Shown: positions 54,837 to 63,885 of the stretch, one piece after another
Position numbering within the stretch: position 1 is the stretch's first letter
Layout of the letters: the number at the start of each line of letters is the position of its first letter
Assembly (NCBI GenBank): GCA_003222895.1
Contig: QHXI01000056.1
Span: forward strand, 62,001-126,000
Source: Acidobacteriota bacterium
GTDB taxonomy: Bacteria > Acidobacteriota > Blastocatellia > Pyrinomonadales > Pyrinomonadaceae
Reading direction: 5' to 3'
Length of the DNA: 64,000 bases
Translations under genes and position numbers: made by a program
Notes under the pieces: model-generated
Database searches by the model: none
Told to the model about the DNA's origin: nothing
Seen by the model: only the letters and a program-made list of their open reading frames with translations

Positions 54837-56393
54837 CTATTGAATGAATCCTTTCTTGAGCAGCCATTCGCGCGCGACAACTTTCTTATCCCGCTTCGCG
54901 CCATCAACCTCATAATTCAACTTGCGCATTTCGTCGGTTGAGATTGCTCCGGCGAGTCTCTGCATCACTTCCTTAAGCGCCGCCACTCGCTCGAACGCAT
55001 CCTTGCGAACCAGGAACACGCCTTCGTACGGCGGGAAGTAATGTCGATCGTCTTCAAGCTGAAACAGATCGAGCGCGGCGATGCGCCCATCGGTCGAGTT
55101 GCCGGCAATCAGGTCGACTTTATGAGAAGCCAGCGCCGTGTAAGTAAGGTCGAGCGACATGTCGTTAACGGCTGCAAACTCCAATCCGTACGTACGCGAG
55201 AATCCGGGATAACCATCTGGCCGCACCATAAAATCATGACCAAATCCTGCGCGCCACTGCGGCGCATGTCTCGCCGCGTCAGAGATTGTTTTCAGATTGT
55301 ACCGGCGCGCGTCTTCGCCGCGCACCAAGATCGCGAACGTGTTATCAAAACCTAGCGGCGCGCTCACGTCAACGTGGAATTGATCCTGGTATTCGCGTTT
55401 GACTTGTTGGTAAACAGCGCTCGGGTCAGTGATCGGTTGATGATGCAGAATCGCGGTGAACGCGGTGCCCGTGTATTCAGGATAAAGATCGATGTTTGCG
55501 GCGAGCAGAGCGCTGTGGCCCAGGTTTCCGCCGAGATCGAACTGGCGATCGACTTCGATATTCTTTGATTCCAGCATCTGGGCAACGATCTCCGCCAGCA
55601 GGATCGATTCGGTGAAATCCTTTGAGCCGACCGTGACATGCGCGGCTGAAGAGCTGGATCGTTTATGCAACCCGCGAAAGGCTGCATAAGTCATCGCGCC
55701 CACGCCGATTAATAAAAGTGCAAATGCCACGACGCGGAGAGGTTGGCGAGATGTCCGTTTTCGCTGGCTGCTCCAATCGAATTGCTTTTCGATCAAGCCG
55801 AAACCGAAATCTGCGATCAGGGCCATCAGCGCCGACGGCACCGCGCCGGCGAGGAGCAAGCGGTTGTCGTTGAGACGCAGTCCGCGAAAAATGTATTCGC
55901 CCAAGCCGCCAGCGCCGACTTCCGCGGCGATGATCGCGACGCCGATCGTAATTACCACGGCGACACGCACGCCGGTGAGAATGACGCTCATCGCGAGCGG
56001 CAGTTCGACCTGCAACAGCACTTGTCGATCGGTCATGCCCATCGCCACCGCAGCTTCGCGCACGGACCTGTCGACGCCAAGAATTCCCGTCACCGTATTA
56101 CGAATGATTGGCAGCAGTGCGTAGAAGACGAGGGCGACAATCGCGATGCGTGGACCAATGCCGCCAATGAATGGCAGTGGGATCAGAAAACCAAAAAGCG
56201 CGAGACTCGGGATCGTCTGCATCACGTTAGCGATGCCCAGCACCGGCGCGCGCAGACGTCGCCTGCGGGTTATCAGAATTCCTACCGGCAAGGCGATGAC
56301 GATGGCAATCGCGATCGAGAGAAAGACCAGCCAGAGGTGCTGCGCGATGTGCGACAAGATGTCTGACCAGTTGGATTGGAGGAACTCGATCAT
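54837..56393 (-). CDS. Osmoprotectant ABC transporter, fused permease and substrate-binding protein (OpuC-like)
   Basis: Protein of 518 residues. Residues 1-210 form the permease with five or so helices and the EAA-like loop GVDRSVREAAVAMGMTDRQV. A further helix (VVAFALLLIGVGAMTYAAF, about 223-243) leads into the binding domain, which begins near 247 with AHVTVGSKDFTESILLAEIV and ends at KKGFIQ. YPEYTGTAF is typical of glycine betaine/choline binding proteins. This fusion is known in the family. The ATPase gene is upstream on the same strand, separated by a palindromic element. Confidence 0.9.
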   Translation of the reverse strand: MIEFLQSNWSDILSHIAQHLWLVFLSIAIAIVIALPVGILITRRRRLRAPVLGIANVMQTIPSLALFGFLIPLPFIGGIGPRIAIVALVFYALLPIIRNTVTGILGVDRSVREAAVAMGMTDRQVLLQVELPLAMSVILTGVRVAVVITIGVAIIAAEVGAGGLGEYIFRGLRLNDNRLLLAGAVPSALMALIADFGFGLIEKQFDWSSQRKRTSRQPLRVVAFALLLIGVGAMTYAAFRGLHKRSSSSAAHVTVGSKDFTESILLAEIVAQMLESKNIEVDRQFDLGGNLGHSALLAANIDLYPEYTGTAFTAILHHQPITDPSAVYQQVKREYQDQFHVDVSAPLGFDNTFAILVRGEDARRYNLKTISDAARHAPQWRAGFGHDFMVRPDGYPGFSRTYGLEFAAVNDMSLDLTYTALASHKVDLIAGNSTDGRIAALDLFQLEDDRHYFPPYEGVFLVRKDAFERVAALKEVMQRLAGAISTDEMRKLNYEVDGAKRDKKVVAREWLLKKGFIQ

Positions 56394-56425
56394 TAGCAGA
56401 ACTTGGAACTAGATTGCTTTCTTCA

Positions 56426-56563
56426 GTCCCGTAGGGACGAAATATTTATAGAAGCATTGGCTGGTGGTGATCTTCACTCCGCAAGGAGCGATTCTATCGC
56501 TCCTTGCGGAGCGTGTCTGTCGGTGTAGTCTCCGTTCTATAAAAATTTCGCTCCTACGGAGCG
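56426..56563. repeat. Composite palindromic element, GAAATATTTATAG family, copy 4
   Basis: GTCCC gta GGGAC then GAAATATTTATAG at the left; central perfect palindrome CTCCGCAAGGAGCGAT/ATCGCTCCTTGCGGAG; CTATAAAAATTTCGC and GCTCC gta GGAGC (minus-strand sense) at the right. It lies between the two transporter genes and contains the stop codon of the ATPase gene. Confidence 0.8.
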
Positions 56564-57327
56564 AAGACAAGCCCGCCCTCCAAAGTTGCCAAATACGACC
56601 GCGCCAATTGGTTATCCGCCTTTGCGAAACCCGCCGGCGTTTCGAGCACAACAATTCGGCCTTTATCCATCAGCGCGATTCTTGATCCCAGCATTAACGC
56701 TTCGCGCACGTCGTGTGTGACGAAGATTACTGTCTTGCCGAGTCGCGTTCTTAACTCAGCAAATTCTTTTTGCAGCGAAGCGCGCGTTAAAGGATCGAGC
56801 GCGCCGAATGGTTCATCCATCAACAAGAGCGGAGGATCAGCCGCCAGCGCGCGCGCGACGCCGACACGTTGACGTTGGCCGCCAGAGAGTTCGCGGGGAT
56901 AACGATCGGCGAAGCGCGTCGCGTCGAGACCAACCAATGAAAGCATCTCGCTAACTCGTGCGCGCACTTGCGCGTCGTCCCACTTTTCGAGCGAAGGAAC
57001 CAGCCCGACATTTTCAGCAACCGTGAAATGCGGAAACAAACCCGCTTCCTGAATCACGTAGCCAGTCCGTCTTCGCAAACGAATCACATCCCAATCGGTA
57101 GTCGCTTTTCCTTCAACCACAACGTCACCCAAAGTCGGCGTTAGCAGTCGATTCACTAAACGCAGCGTTGTTGTCTTACCGCAGCCAGATTCGCCCAGCA
57201 GCACCAACGTCTCGCCTTGCGCCACACTGAGATTTAGTCGATCGATGATCGGTGGGCCAGAATCAATCGTGAAACTGACGTCGCGAAATTCGACCAGGTT
57301 ATCCGTGCTGGGCCTCGGCGTTGTCAT
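56554..57327 (-). CDS. Osmoprotectant ABC transporter ATP-binding protein (OpuCA-like)
   Basis: ATPase of 257 residues driving uptake of betaine/choline-type solutes through the adjacent permease. Walker A is GESGCGKTT, the Q-loop VIQEAGLFPHFTV, the signature LSGGQRQRV and Walker B LLLMDEPFGALD with H-loop THD. It lacks the CBS domains found in some OpuCA. The last codons, FAP, and the stop are inside the hairpin of the palindromic element. The start follows no strong Shine-Dalgarno sequence. Confidence 0.9.
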   Translation of the reverse strand: MTTPRPSTDNLVEFRDVSFTIDSGPPIIDRLNLSVAQGETLVLLGESGCGKTTTLRLVNRLLTPTLGDVVVEGKATTDWDVIRLRRRTGYVIQEAGLFPHFTVAENVGLVPSLEKWDDAQVRARVSEMLSLVGLDATRFADRYPRELSGGQRQRVGVARALAADPPLLLMDEPFGALDPLTRASLQKEFAELRTRLGKTVIFVTHDVREALMLGSRIALMDKGRIVVLETPAGFAKADNQLARSYLATLEGGLVFAP

Positions 57328-57354
57328 GACTTATGAACGTGCTAAGATTACGTC

Positions 57355-58886
<1,532 letters not shown>

Positions 58887-58894
58887 GCGATTTA

Positions 58895-58995
58895 TTTGGA
58901 GTGCCGTGGCAAGCGCAGCGCGACACCGCTTTGGATTGTATTGAGCTGCGATCCAAAGCGCCGTCGCCGCTTCGCTTTGCCGGCGCACTCCAAAA
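58895..58995. repeat. Inverted repeat element, TTTGGAGTGC family
   Basis: TTTGGAGTGC and GGCAAGCG near the left end mirror GCGCACTCCAAA and CGCTTTGCC at the right; CCGCTTTGGAT and ATCCAAAGCG form the inner arms. It lies between eno and the DinB-like gene. Confidence 0.82.
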
Positions 58996-59010
58996 TTGAC
59001 TCGAGGCATC

Positions 59011-59529
59011 ATGAACCTTTCAGACATCAGACAACTTTTCGATTACACCGAGTGGGCCAACGACCTGGCAATGGAAGCGGCGGACGAGTTGCTGGATAAA
59101 GATCTGCGCCGCGACGTTTCGATCAGTCACGGATCGATTTTCGGAACGCTCGCGCACATGGCCGGAGCGGAATGGATTTGGCTCGAACGCTGGCACGGCC
59201 GCTCGCCTGCAAAAGCTGAAGCGTGGTCCATGTGGACGCCCGAATCATGCGCGGACCTGGCCGGGCTGAACGATCGTTGGAACGAAGTTGTCGATCAGCG
59301 TGCGCAGTTCATTTCCGGACTCGATGAAGAACGCCTCGCGGCCGATCTACCGTTCAAGCTGCTCAGCGGCGATCCCAGTTCAATGCGGCTGGTCGATCAA
59401 ATGCGGCACGTCGCCAACCACGCGACGCTGCATCGCGGTCAAGTCGTCGGGATGATCCGCCAAATCGGAATCGATCCTCCATCGACTGATCTGTTGTTCT
59501 ATCTGCGACGCGACATCTCACCGAAATAG
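59011..59529 (+). CDS. DinB-family protein
   Basis: Protein of 172 residues with the four-helix DinB fold. DYTEWANDLAMEA is the first helix; the metal ligand histidines lie in LAHMAGAEWIW and HVANHATLHRGQV. DinB proteins bind a divalent metal and may act as thiol- or other transferases; the specific role is unknown. The start is the ATG opening MNLSDIRQL rather than an ATG five codons earlier, which lies in the repeat. Confidence 0.83.
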   Translation: MNLSDIRQLFDYTEWANDLAMEAADELLDKDLRRDVSISHGSIFGTLAHMAGAEWIWLERWHGRSPAKAEAWSMWTPESCADLAGLNDRWNEVVDQRAQFISGLDEERLAADLPFKLLSGDPSSMRLVDQMRHVANHATLHRGQVVGMIRQIGIDPPSTDLLFYLRRDISPK

Positions 59530-59530
59530 G

Positions 59531-59610
59531 GTCAGTACCGGGAGCGGTAGCGACCGGATCATGGCGCTAAGTGAACTCTTGATCCCGTCGCTACCGCTCC
59601 GGGTACTGAC
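59531..59610. repeat. Inverted repeat with GTCAG ends, copy 2
   Basis: The left arm begins GTCAGTACCGGGAGCGGTAG and the right arm ends CTACCGCTCCGGGTACTGAC. Two mismatches only over the 30-base arms. It lies between the DinB-like and GNAT genes. Confidence 0.9.
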
Positions 59611-59620
59611 ACAATTAACC

Positions 59621-60079
59621 ATGACCGACACCTGGCATCGCGGCGACTATACGATCAGCGCCGATCGTTTCAGACTCAACATCGATCTGATTCACAACTA
59701 TCTATCAAACGAATCGTACTGGGCGACTGGTCGCTCGCGCGAAGTCGTTGAGCGTTCGATCAAGAACTCGCTTCCGTTTGGCATCTACAAAGGCGAAGAA
59801 CAGATTGGCTTCGCGCGCATCGTGACTGACTATGCAACCTTCGCGTGGGTCGCTGACGTGTTCGTCTTACCCGAACATCGCGGCCAGGGCTTGTCGAAGT
59901 GGCTGATGGAAGTGATCATTGCGCATCCGCAGTTGCAGGGATTCCGTCGCTGGGTTCTGTCGACGAAAGATGCGCACGGCCTGTACGAGAAATTTGGTTT
60001 TATCAAGCTGCATCGGCCTGAGCGCTGGATGGAACGGCCCGATCCAAATATGAAAGAGAACCCCGACTATTGGCGTTGA
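59621..60079 (+). CDS. GNAT family N-acetyltransferase
   Basis: Predicted acetyltransferase of 152 residues, cytosolic. The acetyl-CoA-binding motif A is LPEHRGQGLSKWLME, preceded by the beta-strand YATFAWVADVFV. KFGFIKLHRPERWM is the usual C-terminal segment. The start is the ATG of MTDTWHRGDY, since the preceding 20 in-frame codons are repeat sequence. Substrate unknown. Confidence 0.85.
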   Translation: MTDTWHRGDYTISADRFRLNIDLIHNYLSNESYWATGRSREVVERSIKNSLPFGIYKGEEQIGFARIVTDYATFAWVADVFVLPEHRGQGLSKWLMEVIIAHPQLQGFRRWVLSTKDAHGLYEKFGFIKLHRPERWMERPDPNMKENPDYWR

Positions 60080-60102
60080 GTATCAGACAACCGAAATATT
60101 CT

Positions 60103-60352
60103 TAGCCTGTGGAGCAGGCGGCGGCATAAAGCCTGGGGTGGAACGAAGTGGAACCCCAGGATCGGAGAAGCAGAAACCCTGGCCCGCGAAGTGGGCAACA
60201 GCATCAATGATTTCTGCTCTAAGATATTTCGGGGAAAAACCGCGCAATAATTTATCAAACGCTGCCGCCGTGCGCACGGGCTCGGCTTAATTTATCGTCC
60301 TCGTTACCTGAGGCTCACGCCCCAGGCTTTATGCTGACACCTGCTACGCAGG
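60103..60352. repeat. MITE-like element with about 33-base inverted ends, CCTGGGG family, copy 2
   Basis: The left end (CCTGTGGAGCAGGCGGCGGC then ATAAAGCCTGGGG) and right end, reversed (CCTGCGTAGCAGGTGTCAGC then ATAAAGCCTGGGG), match over about 33 bases with four to five differences. A CCCGCGAAGTGGGCAAC hairpin lies inside. It spans the gap between the GNAT and gpmI genes. Confidence 0.8.
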
Positions 60353-60359
60353 TTTTTTT
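60339..60359 (+). terminator. Terminator-like hairpin before gpmI
   Basis: ACCTGC tac GCAGGT followed by seven T residues. It forms the right end of the MITE-like element and is only 15 bases upstream of the gpmI start, so it may end the GNAT transcript or act as an attenuator. Confidence 0.65.
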
Positions 60360-60374
60360 CGGAAAGCACTTCCT

Positions 60375-61955
60375 TTGACGAAGAATAAAACTCCACTCGC
60401 TTTAATCGTTCTCGACGGCTTTGGCTATCGCGCTGAACGTGAAGGCAACGCGATCGCGCAAGCCGAGATGCCTTACTATCGCGAACTGCTCGAGAAATAT
60501 CCGCACACTTTGCTGCAGGCGTCCGGCGAATGCGTCGGCTTGCCGAAAGGCGTGATGGGCAATTCGAACGTGGGCCATCTTTGCCTGGGCGCGGGACGTA
60601 TCGTGCGCACAGACGTGGAACGCATTAACCATGAACTCAAGACCGGTAGCTTCTTTCATAACCTCGCGCTCAACACGGCGATGGACAGCGCGCTCAAACA
60701 TGATCGCGCGTTGCACATCATGGGTCTTGTTTCTAATGGCCTGGTCCATTCGTCGCAGGAACATGCATACGCGCTTTTGCGCATGGCCAAAGACCGCGGC
60801 CTCCCGCGCGTTTACGTTCATTGTTTTCTTGATGGCCGGGACACGCCGCCCCAATCTGCCGAAAAGTACATAGCGATGATGCAGGACAAATGCCGTGAGA
60901 TCGGGATCGGTGAAATTGCTTCGCTCGTCGGACGTTACTACGCAATGGATCGCGACAAACGTTGGGATCGAATTGAGCGCGCTTACAAAATGCTGATCGA
61001 TGGTGAAGGCGAACGCGCGGCTGATCCGATTGCGGCGATTTACAGATCGTATGAACGCAAAATCACAGATGAGTTTGTTGAGCCGATTGTCATGACGCGC
61101 GAAGACGGGAAACCGGTCGCGACGATACAAGATGGCGACTCAGTAATCTTTTTCAACTTTCGCGCCGATCGGGCACGACAAATCACGAGCGCGATTGCTG
61201 TGCCCGGTTTTGACGAATTTTCCACGCCCAATCGACCGCATACACACTTTGTTTGCTTTGCGGTGTATGACAAGACTTATCCGCTGCCGGTCGCCTTCAC
61301 GCCGGAGTTGCCGCGGAACATTCTCGCGGACGTATTTGCCGTTAATGAAGTAGAAAACTTTCGTCTGGCTGAGACTGAAAAGTACGCGCACGTAACTTAT
61401 TTTTTCAACGGTGGCGCCGAGCACGAATTTCGGCATGAGAAGCGTCTGCTCGTGCCTTCGCCGAAAGTGGCGACTTACGATCTGATGCCTGAGATGTCCG
61501 CGTTCAAAATCACTGACAAGTTTTTGCGCGCGATCGACGAACGCGAAACGGATGTATTCATCGTTAACTTTGCGAACCCGGACATGGTTGGACATACCGG
61601 AAAACTCGATCAGACGATCCAAGCTTGCCAGTACGTCGATACGTGTCTCGGTTGGATTACCAAAGCGATGCGCACCGCGAAAGGCGCCGTTTTGATTACT
61701 GCCGATCACGGCAATGCTGAGCTGATGATCGATCCGAAAACGGGCGAGCCCCACACCGCGCACACAACTAATCCGGTGCCGTTTCATCTAATCGACGAAG
61801 ATTCAATCGGGGTAAAGCTGAATGAAGAAGGCGCGCTGGAAGACGTCGCGCCGACGATGCTCGGATTGTTGGGGCTTGAGCAACCGGTTGAGATGACGGG
61901 ACGAGATTTGCGGGAAGCATCGCGTGTCAGAAGCCCGACCGTTAGGGAGGGCTAG
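60375..61955 (+). CDS. gpmI: 2,3-bisphosphoglycerate-independent phosphoglycerate mutase
   Basis: Glycolytic enzyme of 526 residues, metal-dependent. ALIVLDGFGYR gives the first metal ligand aspartate; the catalytic serine is in GNSNVGHLCLG (usually NSEVGH, so one residue differs); HCFLDGRDTPP, NFRADRARQI and the late ITADHGNAELM are signature regions. A TTG start is used with GGAAAGC upstream. The C-terminal 9 residues (VRSPTVREG) are translated from the left arm of a perfect inverted repeat. Confidence 0.93.
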   Translation: MTKNKTPLALIVLDGFGYRAEREGNAIAQAEMPYYRELLEKYPHTLLQASGECVGLPKGVMGNSNVGHLCLGAGRIVRTDVERINHELKTGSFFHNLALNTAMDSALKHDRALHIMGLVSNGLVHSSQEHAYALLRMAKDRGLPRVYVHCFLDGRDTPPQSAEKYIAMMQDKCREIGIGEIASLVGRYYAMDRDKRWDRIERAYKMLIDGEGERAADPIAAIYRSYERKITDEFVEPIVMTREDGKPVATIQDGDSVIFFNFRADRARQITSAIAVPGFDEFSTPNRPHTHFVCFAVYDKTYPLPVAFTPELPRNILADVFAVNEVENFRLAETEKYAHVTYFFNGGAEHEFRHEKRLLVPSPKVATYDLMPEMSAFKITDKFLRAIDERETDVFIVNFANPDMVGHTGKLDQTIQACQYVDTCLGWITKAMRTAKGAVLITADHGNAELMIDPKTGEPHTAHTTNPVPFHLIDEDSIGVKLNEEGALEDVAPTMLGLLGLEQPVEMTGRDLREASRVRSPTVREG

Positions 61956-61993
61956 TCTTGGAAGAGGCCCTCCCTAACGGTCGGGCTTCTGAC
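61926..61993. repeat. Perfect 27-base inverted repeat with GTCAG ends, copy 3
   Basis: Arms of 27 bases with no mismatch (left begins GTCAGAAGCCCGACC, right ends GGTCGGGCTTCTGAC) and a 14-base loop. The loop starts with the gpmI stop codon. Confidence 0.93.
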
Positions 61994-62006
61994 ACGGTCA
62001 CACAAT

Positions 62007-63188
62007 ATGTCCGCTGCTACCGAAGCAATCACCAATCAGGCTCGTCCACGCGCAATCTCGCTGCGCTGGATCATCAGCGCGCGCGAAGATCTGATCTGGT
62101 TTATCGGCTCAGTCGCGTCGAGTTACTTACTCCTAATTCTCTACGTTACCGGAATCCTGCCGCTAATCCCGATGGTTGCCGGATGGGCGATCCTGATCGA
62201 TGCGCCGCATGTCTTCGGCACTTTCTCGCGAACTTATTTCGATAAGTCGGAGTGGAAGACACGCAAGCGTCTGATGCTCGGTTCCCTCCTGTTCTTTGTC
62301 ATTGGGCCAACGATGGTCTTGCTGGGAGCCGGTTTCACTTTCTTTTTTATCGCCGCGCTCTGGGCCTATTACCATTTGGTGAAGCAACACTATGGCTTCA
62401 TGGTGCTCTACAAAAAGAAGAACAACGACCTCGCGCCGATCGATAACACGCTGGATCGATTGCTCTTGATGTTCGCGTTCAATTATCCGTTCGTGGCGTT
62501 CATCGCCAACGATCCAAACGCGATGGCGCGGGTGCCGGCGATTCTTCGTGGTGGTGTTAACGCGGTGGCGACGCTGCTGCTGATCGGAACGATTGTTTTG
62601 GGAATTGGTTGGGTCGCGCGACAGATTCAACGGGCAATTTCGCGCGAGCCGCTCAATGTTCCGAAGTATTTATTGTTGGCCGCAGCGATTCCAATGCATT
62701 GGATCGCTTTGATTACGCCGATGCCAGCAAAACCGATCGCGCTGGTTGCGATTCTTACCATCTATCACAACCTGCAATATCACCGATTGATTTGGTTCCA
62801 TAATCAGAAGTACGGTTCGCCGAGGCGCAGCCCCGCCGAATCAAATAAGATAGCGACACCGGAAAGGCAGCGCCTTTCCACACTGGAGGGCGGCGAAGCC
62901 GCGAGCGAAGATTCGCGACAGAAGTTCGGCCCAGCCGCATTCATCAGCCGCCGCTTAATCTTCTACATCGCCTTTGGAATTCTGTTCGGCATCGTCTATC
63001 AAGGCCCACGCCAATACCTCGGCTACTTGAATCTGCACACCGGCGACTCGCCCGCAGCACTTTCGACTCCAATTCAATTGGGCATCGCGTTTCTGTGGGG
63101 CTACGCCTTTATTCACTACTACCTCGATTCGAAAATCTGGCGCGTGCGCAGAGATCCTGCGGTGGGTAAAGCGCTGAACATTAGTTAG
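62007..63188 (+). CDS. Polytopic membrane protein with conserved-looking histidines
   Basis: Protein of 393 residues with about nine helices. Histidine-bearing motifs at helix ends, WAILIDAPHVFGTFSRTYFD, LWAYYHLVKQHYGFMVLYKK, LTIYHNLQYHRLIWFHNQ and GYAFIHYYLDSKIWR, recall membrane di-metal proteins such as the Brp/Blh carotene oxygenases, but the resemblance is only in pattern. Between the seventh and eighth helices a loop of about 45 residues is coded by small palindromes. It follows gpmI by 51 bases, separated by the perfect inverted repeat. Function unknown. Confidence 0.6.
   Translation: MSAATEAITNQARPRAISLRWIISAREDLIWFIGSVASSYLLLILYVTGILPLIPMVAGWAILIDAPHVFGTFSRTYFDKSEWKTRKRLMLGSLLFFVIGPTMVLLGAGFTFFFIAALWAYYHLVKQHYGFMVLYKKKNNDLAPIDNTLDRLLLMFAFNYPFVAFIANDPNAMARVPAILRGGVNAVATLLLIGTIVLGIGWVARQIQRAISREPLNVPKYLLLAAAIPMHWIALITPMPAKPIALVAILTIYHNLQYHRLIWFHNQKYGSPRRSPAESNKIATPERQRLSTLEGGEAASEDSRQKFGPAAFISRRLIFYIAFGILFGIVYQGPRQYLGYLNLHTGDSPAALSTPIQLGIAFLWGYAFIHYYLDSKIWRVRRDPAVGKALNIS
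62815..62910. repeat. Palindromic insertion inside the membrane protein gene
   Basis: Includes the perfect hairpin GGAAAGGC agc GCCTTTCC (62861-62879) and GGCGGCGAAGCCGC nearby. It is in frame and encodes the loop SPRRSPAESNKIATPERQRL and what follows, a low-complexity part of the protein. Confidence 0.7.
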
Positions 63189-63204
63189 GTCATGGGCAAC
63201 ACAT

Positions 63205-63847
63205 ATGGACGCGTTTGGAAAGACCATAATAGCTATCTTGGTTGGTTGGTTGGTTACTTGGCCTTCTAAGTCCACGGATTGTTGAATTGATAACAAGACG
63301 GTATCGCAGGTCTGAGCTAAGGAGAAGTCTCTTTATCGAGTTGGAAGGATTGAGAGTAATTCTTGCCGCTAACGTTTACAACATTGCGGACAATAACCGC
63401 GCTGTTAATCGAGAACTCATTGAACTCGTAGAACCAATATTACGTTCAGACAAGGTTTTTCCGGAAAGTAAGAAGGCTGCGGATGAATTAAGCTCCTTGC
63501 TGCAGTATGCAGATGAGCAAATCGCCAGCATTATGGCTTTAAAGAAACCCGCCGGCGCGCTTAACTTGAAGAAGATCTCAGTGCCCTTTCTAACGTCACA
63601 GCTTTCTTCGCTATATCTTTTTTCAGCTGAGTTTCAGCGGATTGCGCTTAAGATTTGTTCGAGGCTGGCGATAATCAATGAGGAAATTGAAGTAGCTGCC
63701 TTTAACTACCGAAAGACTTTTGACCGACTTCCCCAACAAGACCATGCGACCGTGGTCACGAACTTTCTTCAGTCTTACCAAAACATCCAGGGTTTATGTC
63801 GGCCGCTCATTGATGATGTGAATCTTGTGCTGTCGATGAAGGAGTAG
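63205..63847 (+). CDS. Membrane-anchored hypothetical protein, frame broken at a TTGG tract
   Basis: From the ATG the reading frame gives MDAFGKTIIAILVGWL, then passes through four TTGG units and stops after 26 codons. With three units the frame would run on as LGLLSPRIVELITRRYRR to the end, a typical N-terminal membrane anchor followed by a helical body of about 200 residues. As sequenced, the body can only be read from an internal TTG codon in the tract. The base composition is AT-rich compared with the surroundings. Family not recognised. It may be phase variable or a sequencing slip. Confidence 0.55.
63238..63255 (+). repeat. TTGG tetranucleotide tract (four units)
   Basis: Four TTGG units then TT, inside the start region of the hypothetical gene. 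Removing one unit puts the ATG in frame with the long body. Confidence 0.9.
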
Positions 63848-63885
63848 TGAATTCTCGAACGGCTATCTGACTGATTGAAGTTTCA

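Noticed and set aside
55743-56366. Plus-strand frame of about 207 codons over the OpuC-like permease
   Set aside because: Very charged, His/Arg/Asp-rich translation typical of antisense to a membrane protein gene.
60402-61130. Long minus-strand frame of about 240 codons within gpmI
   Set aside because: Antisense to a complete GpmI with all catalytic motifs; the translation has no recognisable family.
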